Positions 5,488-7,322 of a DNA stretch of 7,322 nucleotides are shown piece after piece; within the stretch, counting starts at the first letter, position 1, and every line of letters starts with the position of its first letter. A program made the translations under genes and the position numbers. Origin of the DNA: Euryarchaeota archaeon UBA128 (lineage in GTDB: Archaea > Thermoplasmatota > Poseidoniia > Poseidoniales > Poseidoniaceae). The notes beneath the pieces are model-generated. The model did no database searches. It was not told where the DNA came from and was given only the letters and a program-made list of their open reading frames with translations. The stretch lies in the NCBI GenBank assembly GCA_002496955.1, contig DALZ01000060.1, positions 1 to 7,322 of the forward strand. The letters are read 5' to 3'.

Positions 5488-6477
5488 TTAGACCTTTGAC
5501 ATTAGTTCCATTTCGAGGGGTACTTGGCGAACAAACCTAGTCACGGTTTTGTTGGTTAGATTGTATTGCTGTAAACATTTTTCTAGCGCACTCAGCGGTG
5601 CTGAACGCGGCAACTTCCCCAAGCGGAAATCGTTTATCAGTCGCACAATATCTTGCTTTTCGTTAGTGGCCATTTGGTGAGAAAACTCATTCACGATTAA
5701 CTCCATTGTCTGTACAATGCGACCTTTTTTGCTGAGTATTTCAAGGGTCTTCTGAGCCTTTGTGATATATTCTAAAGCAACGTTTTCTGGGTGTGTTCCT
5801 GTCGCTTCACGATTCTGTATGAGTCTTGATAGGATAACGTTTAGTTGTGGTGCGCGACTCAAAAAGAAATACTTGTTTTCTTCATGAAATTGCTCAATTC
5901 GTTCGATAGTCCAACCTGCTTTCCCAAAAAGTTGCCACTCATTAAAAAAGTGCACCCTAGAGAGAAAATGCTCGGCTTGTTTGGGGTTTTGCAGTTGCTG
6001 ATATTCTATTACTGGTAAGTGCGGATTTAAGGTCGTGATTACCATTGCGAATAAGCCATTACCATGGTGAATGAATGCATCGGTATCTGCATCATAAACC
6101 GGAGCCCCCGATAATCCACAAGACGGTGAGCCGCGGTTAAACACATATCCGCAAGCTCCTATACTTGCTAGAATATCAGACTGAACCTGCGCGAAATGGA
6201 TTATATCTTCAGTAAAATCGTAATTATTTTTCATGTCGACTAGAGATAACCTGCCATCTTTCATCAACAATTTTATGTTTTTATCCGAGTTTTCACAGCC
6301 GATACCTGTCATTGGACAAATGGGGTGAAATCGGACGAAATCGCGCCATTTTATCGATAATAAACCATCATCATTCGTCGTCGGCTCGCGATTCTTATCC
6401 TTAACAAGAGTCGCAGATATAGCAATCAATGGCTTAGAGTCCACACGAAACGCGAAATCTTGCCATATTTCAAGCAC
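5488..6477 (-). CDS. DUF523-DUF1722 protein (YbgA / TudS-like)
   Basis: 329 aa, full length for the two-domain YbgA type. DUF523 covers about 15-180: KPLIAISATLV (15-25; usually '.ISACLLG'), FHPICPMTGIG (50-60; usually 'CPE...G'), IKLLMKDGRLSLV (68-80), GYVFNRGSPSCGL (110-122) and GNGLFAM (139-145). DUF1722 covers about 190-322: FHEENKYFFLS (197-207), then ATNEKQDIVRLINDFRLGKLP (270-290) and SALEKCLQQY. DUF523 members such as the thiouracil desulfidase TudS hold a [4Fe-4S] cluster on three conserved cysteines. Here Cys54 and Cys120 remain, but the first (of SAC) is Thr23; Cys61 and Cys109 are nearby. Desulfidase activity is therefore uncertain. The start is GTG (6475-6477), with no ATG between it and the conserved core and no clear Shine-Dalgarno. 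It lies 17 nt after the aldolase-like gene and is probably co-transcribed with it. Confidence 0.88.
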   Translation of the reverse strand: MLEIWQDFAFRVDSKPLIAISATLVKDKNREPTTNDDGLLSIKWRDFVRFHPICPMTGIGCENSDKNIKLLMKDGRLSLVDMKNNYDFTEDIIHFAQVQSDILASIGACGYVFNRGSPSCGLSGAPVYDADTDAFIHHGNGLFAMVITTLNPHLPVIEYQQLQNPKQAEHFLSRVHFFNEWQLFGKAGWTIERIEQFHEENKYFFLSRAPQLNVILSRLIQNREATGTHPENVALEYITKAQKTLEILSKKGRIVQTMELIVNEFSHQMATNEKQDIVRLINDFRLGKLPRSAPLSALEKCLQQYNLTNKTVTRFVRQVPLEMELMSKV

Positions 6478-6494
6478 TGTTTTGATGATGGCGG

Positions 6495-7322
6495 TCAGAT
6501 TTTCAGGTTTGCCTGTCTAGCAAGCATAACAATTTGCATACTATGTTCAAGCATTGCAGCATTCGCCCATGCTTGATCTAAATCTGCACCTACAGCATAC
6601 GCACCATTGCCTCTTATCACCACACAACGCATTCCGCCTTGATTTAGCGCTTCAGCGACTTGACGCAAATATTCGCGAGGGTTTTCATCATCGGGATCAA
6701 CAATTATCACTTTGCCAATGTTGTCCTTGCCAATATTATCTATTGGTTGCATAAGGACCAAATCCTTTTCACAACTTACTGCGGTTGCGTAGGGCCCATG
6801 GCAATGGATGACTGCCGCCGGGCCGCCAGTAACTATACTAGTTGAAGCAAGTAAAACTTCCAACACCCTCCAGTCATTTGGCGCTCCTCTTGGGGGGTCC
6901 GAATTTAGTTTTCCAGCACACAAATCCTGCTCGTTCATTCTGGGTAGCAGTGCTTTGTGTTTTGTGCTGATTAACACATCTAGTCGTTCGGGATGTAACA
7001 TCGCAATAGTGCCCATTGATGCTCTAATTAATCCGTCTCGGTCTAGTTGGCGAGCCATTCTTGCGATGTCTGCGACGATGTGGGCGCCAATGACTAAATC
7101 TTCGCTGATTAGCGGCGGCATTGGAGGGTTCTCCAGTTCCTCGATAATATCGGCAGCACCAACCATCGAGGTTCTTAATCGCTCTACTTCTGCTGAAAGG
7201 CGAGCTATCTCTGCTTCCTTTGTTTCTATCTCCTCAATTTCAACTGTGCCGGCAGATGGTATTTCTGCTGATTCATCGACGTTTTCGTCTTCCGTGTTTT
7301 CTGGTTCAGAGAATTCTTCGGG
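6495..7322 (-). CDS. Class II aldolase/adducin-family protein with acidic coiled-coil N-terminus (5' partial)
   Basis: 275 codons are visible and the frame stays open to the right edge, so the true start is outside the window. An internal ATG at 7166 would give 223 aa, but the 52 codons before it look protein-like: 18 Glu/Asp against 4 Lys/Arg, ending in a heptad-patterned helix (EIARLSAEVERLR). I therefore treat them as coding. The rest has the class II aldolase fold. Counting from the internal Met: a helical start (DIARMARQLDRDGLIRAS, 33-50), the metal-binding HCH (His121, His123) in AAVIHCHGPYATAV, and VVIRGNGAYAVGADLDQAW (182-200). Families such as fuculose-phosphate aldolase and MtnB usually have a third His where Asn187 sits (HG to NG), a Glu near Asp98 (NDW), and a 'GN.S' phosphate loop where MGTIAML is found. 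The site may be altered or non-catalytic, with substrate unknown. It is upstream of and probably co-transcribed with the DUF523 gene. Confidence 0.85.
   Translation of the reverse strand, partial: PEEFSEPENTEDENVDESAEIPSAGTVEIEEIETKEAEIARLSAEVERLRTSMVGAADIIEELENPPMPPLISEDLVIGAHIVADIARMARQLDRDGLIRASMGTIAMLHPERLDVLISTKHKALLPRMNEQDLCAGKLNSDPPRGAPNDWRVLEVLLASTSIVTGGPAAVIHCHGPYATAVSCEKDLVLMQPIDNIGKDNIGKVIIVDPDDENPREYLRQVAEALNQGGMRCVVIRGNGAYAVGADLDQAWANAAMLEHSMQIVMLARQANLKI

Noticed and set aside
1..7322. tRNA, rRNA, CRISPR array, insertion sequence or phage genes
   Set aside because: No cloverleaf, regular spaced repeats, terminal inverted repeats, transposase or phage proteins were recognised by eye on either strand.

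Overview
This window reads as a compact piece of archaeal core genome, most likely from a marine planktonic euryarchaeon (Poseidoniales / Marine Group II or a related Thermoplasmatota lineage; the lineage is inference). Three things point to archaea: a stand-alone glutaminase subunit of GMP synthase (split GuaA), a full-length Trm1 tRNA dimethyltransferase beside a PAC2-family proteasome-assembly-chaperone homologue, and a TATA box placed so close to an ATG that the transcript would be leaderless. Coding density is very high, and no rRNA, tRNA, IS element, CRISPR array or phage gene was seen.

Layout, left to right. (1) 1-91: the 3' end of an unidentified rightward gene. (2) 92-1042, minus: a two-gene unit, a winged-helix protein followed by a pentapeptide-repeat protein. 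(3) A divergent intergenic region of about 127 bp, then PAC2 (1170-1928, plus). (4) trm1 (1929-3272, minus), abutting PAC2 tail to tail. (5) A divergent promoter region (3273-3353), then a four-helix membrane protein and guaAa (3354-4352, plus), separated by 9 bp. (6) A clear TATA promoter at 4366-4372 driving an SDR-fold oxidoreductase and an overlapping Rieske [2Fe-2S] protein (4395-5487, plus). (7) 5488-7322, minus: a class II aldolase-like protein that runs off the right edge, followed after 17 bp by a DUF523-DUF1722 (YbgA/TudS-like) protein.

The genes do not form one pathway. They are short transcription units for tRNA modification, purine synthesis, proteasome-related chaperoning and small-molecule redox or carbon chemistry. 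The oddest part is 4395-7322. There the SDR lacks the catalytic tyrosine, the DUF523 protein lacks the first of the usual cysteines, and the aldolase-like protein has changes at metal-ligand positions plus an acidic coiled-coil N-terminal extension. A structural oddity runs through the whole window: all three convergent gene pairs end with directly abutting stop codons and the same hexamer (TGATTA, or its complement TAATCA), leaving no room for intergenic terminators.

I did not find a convincing novel defence or mobile system. The leads are mainly divergent active sites and genome-compaction features.
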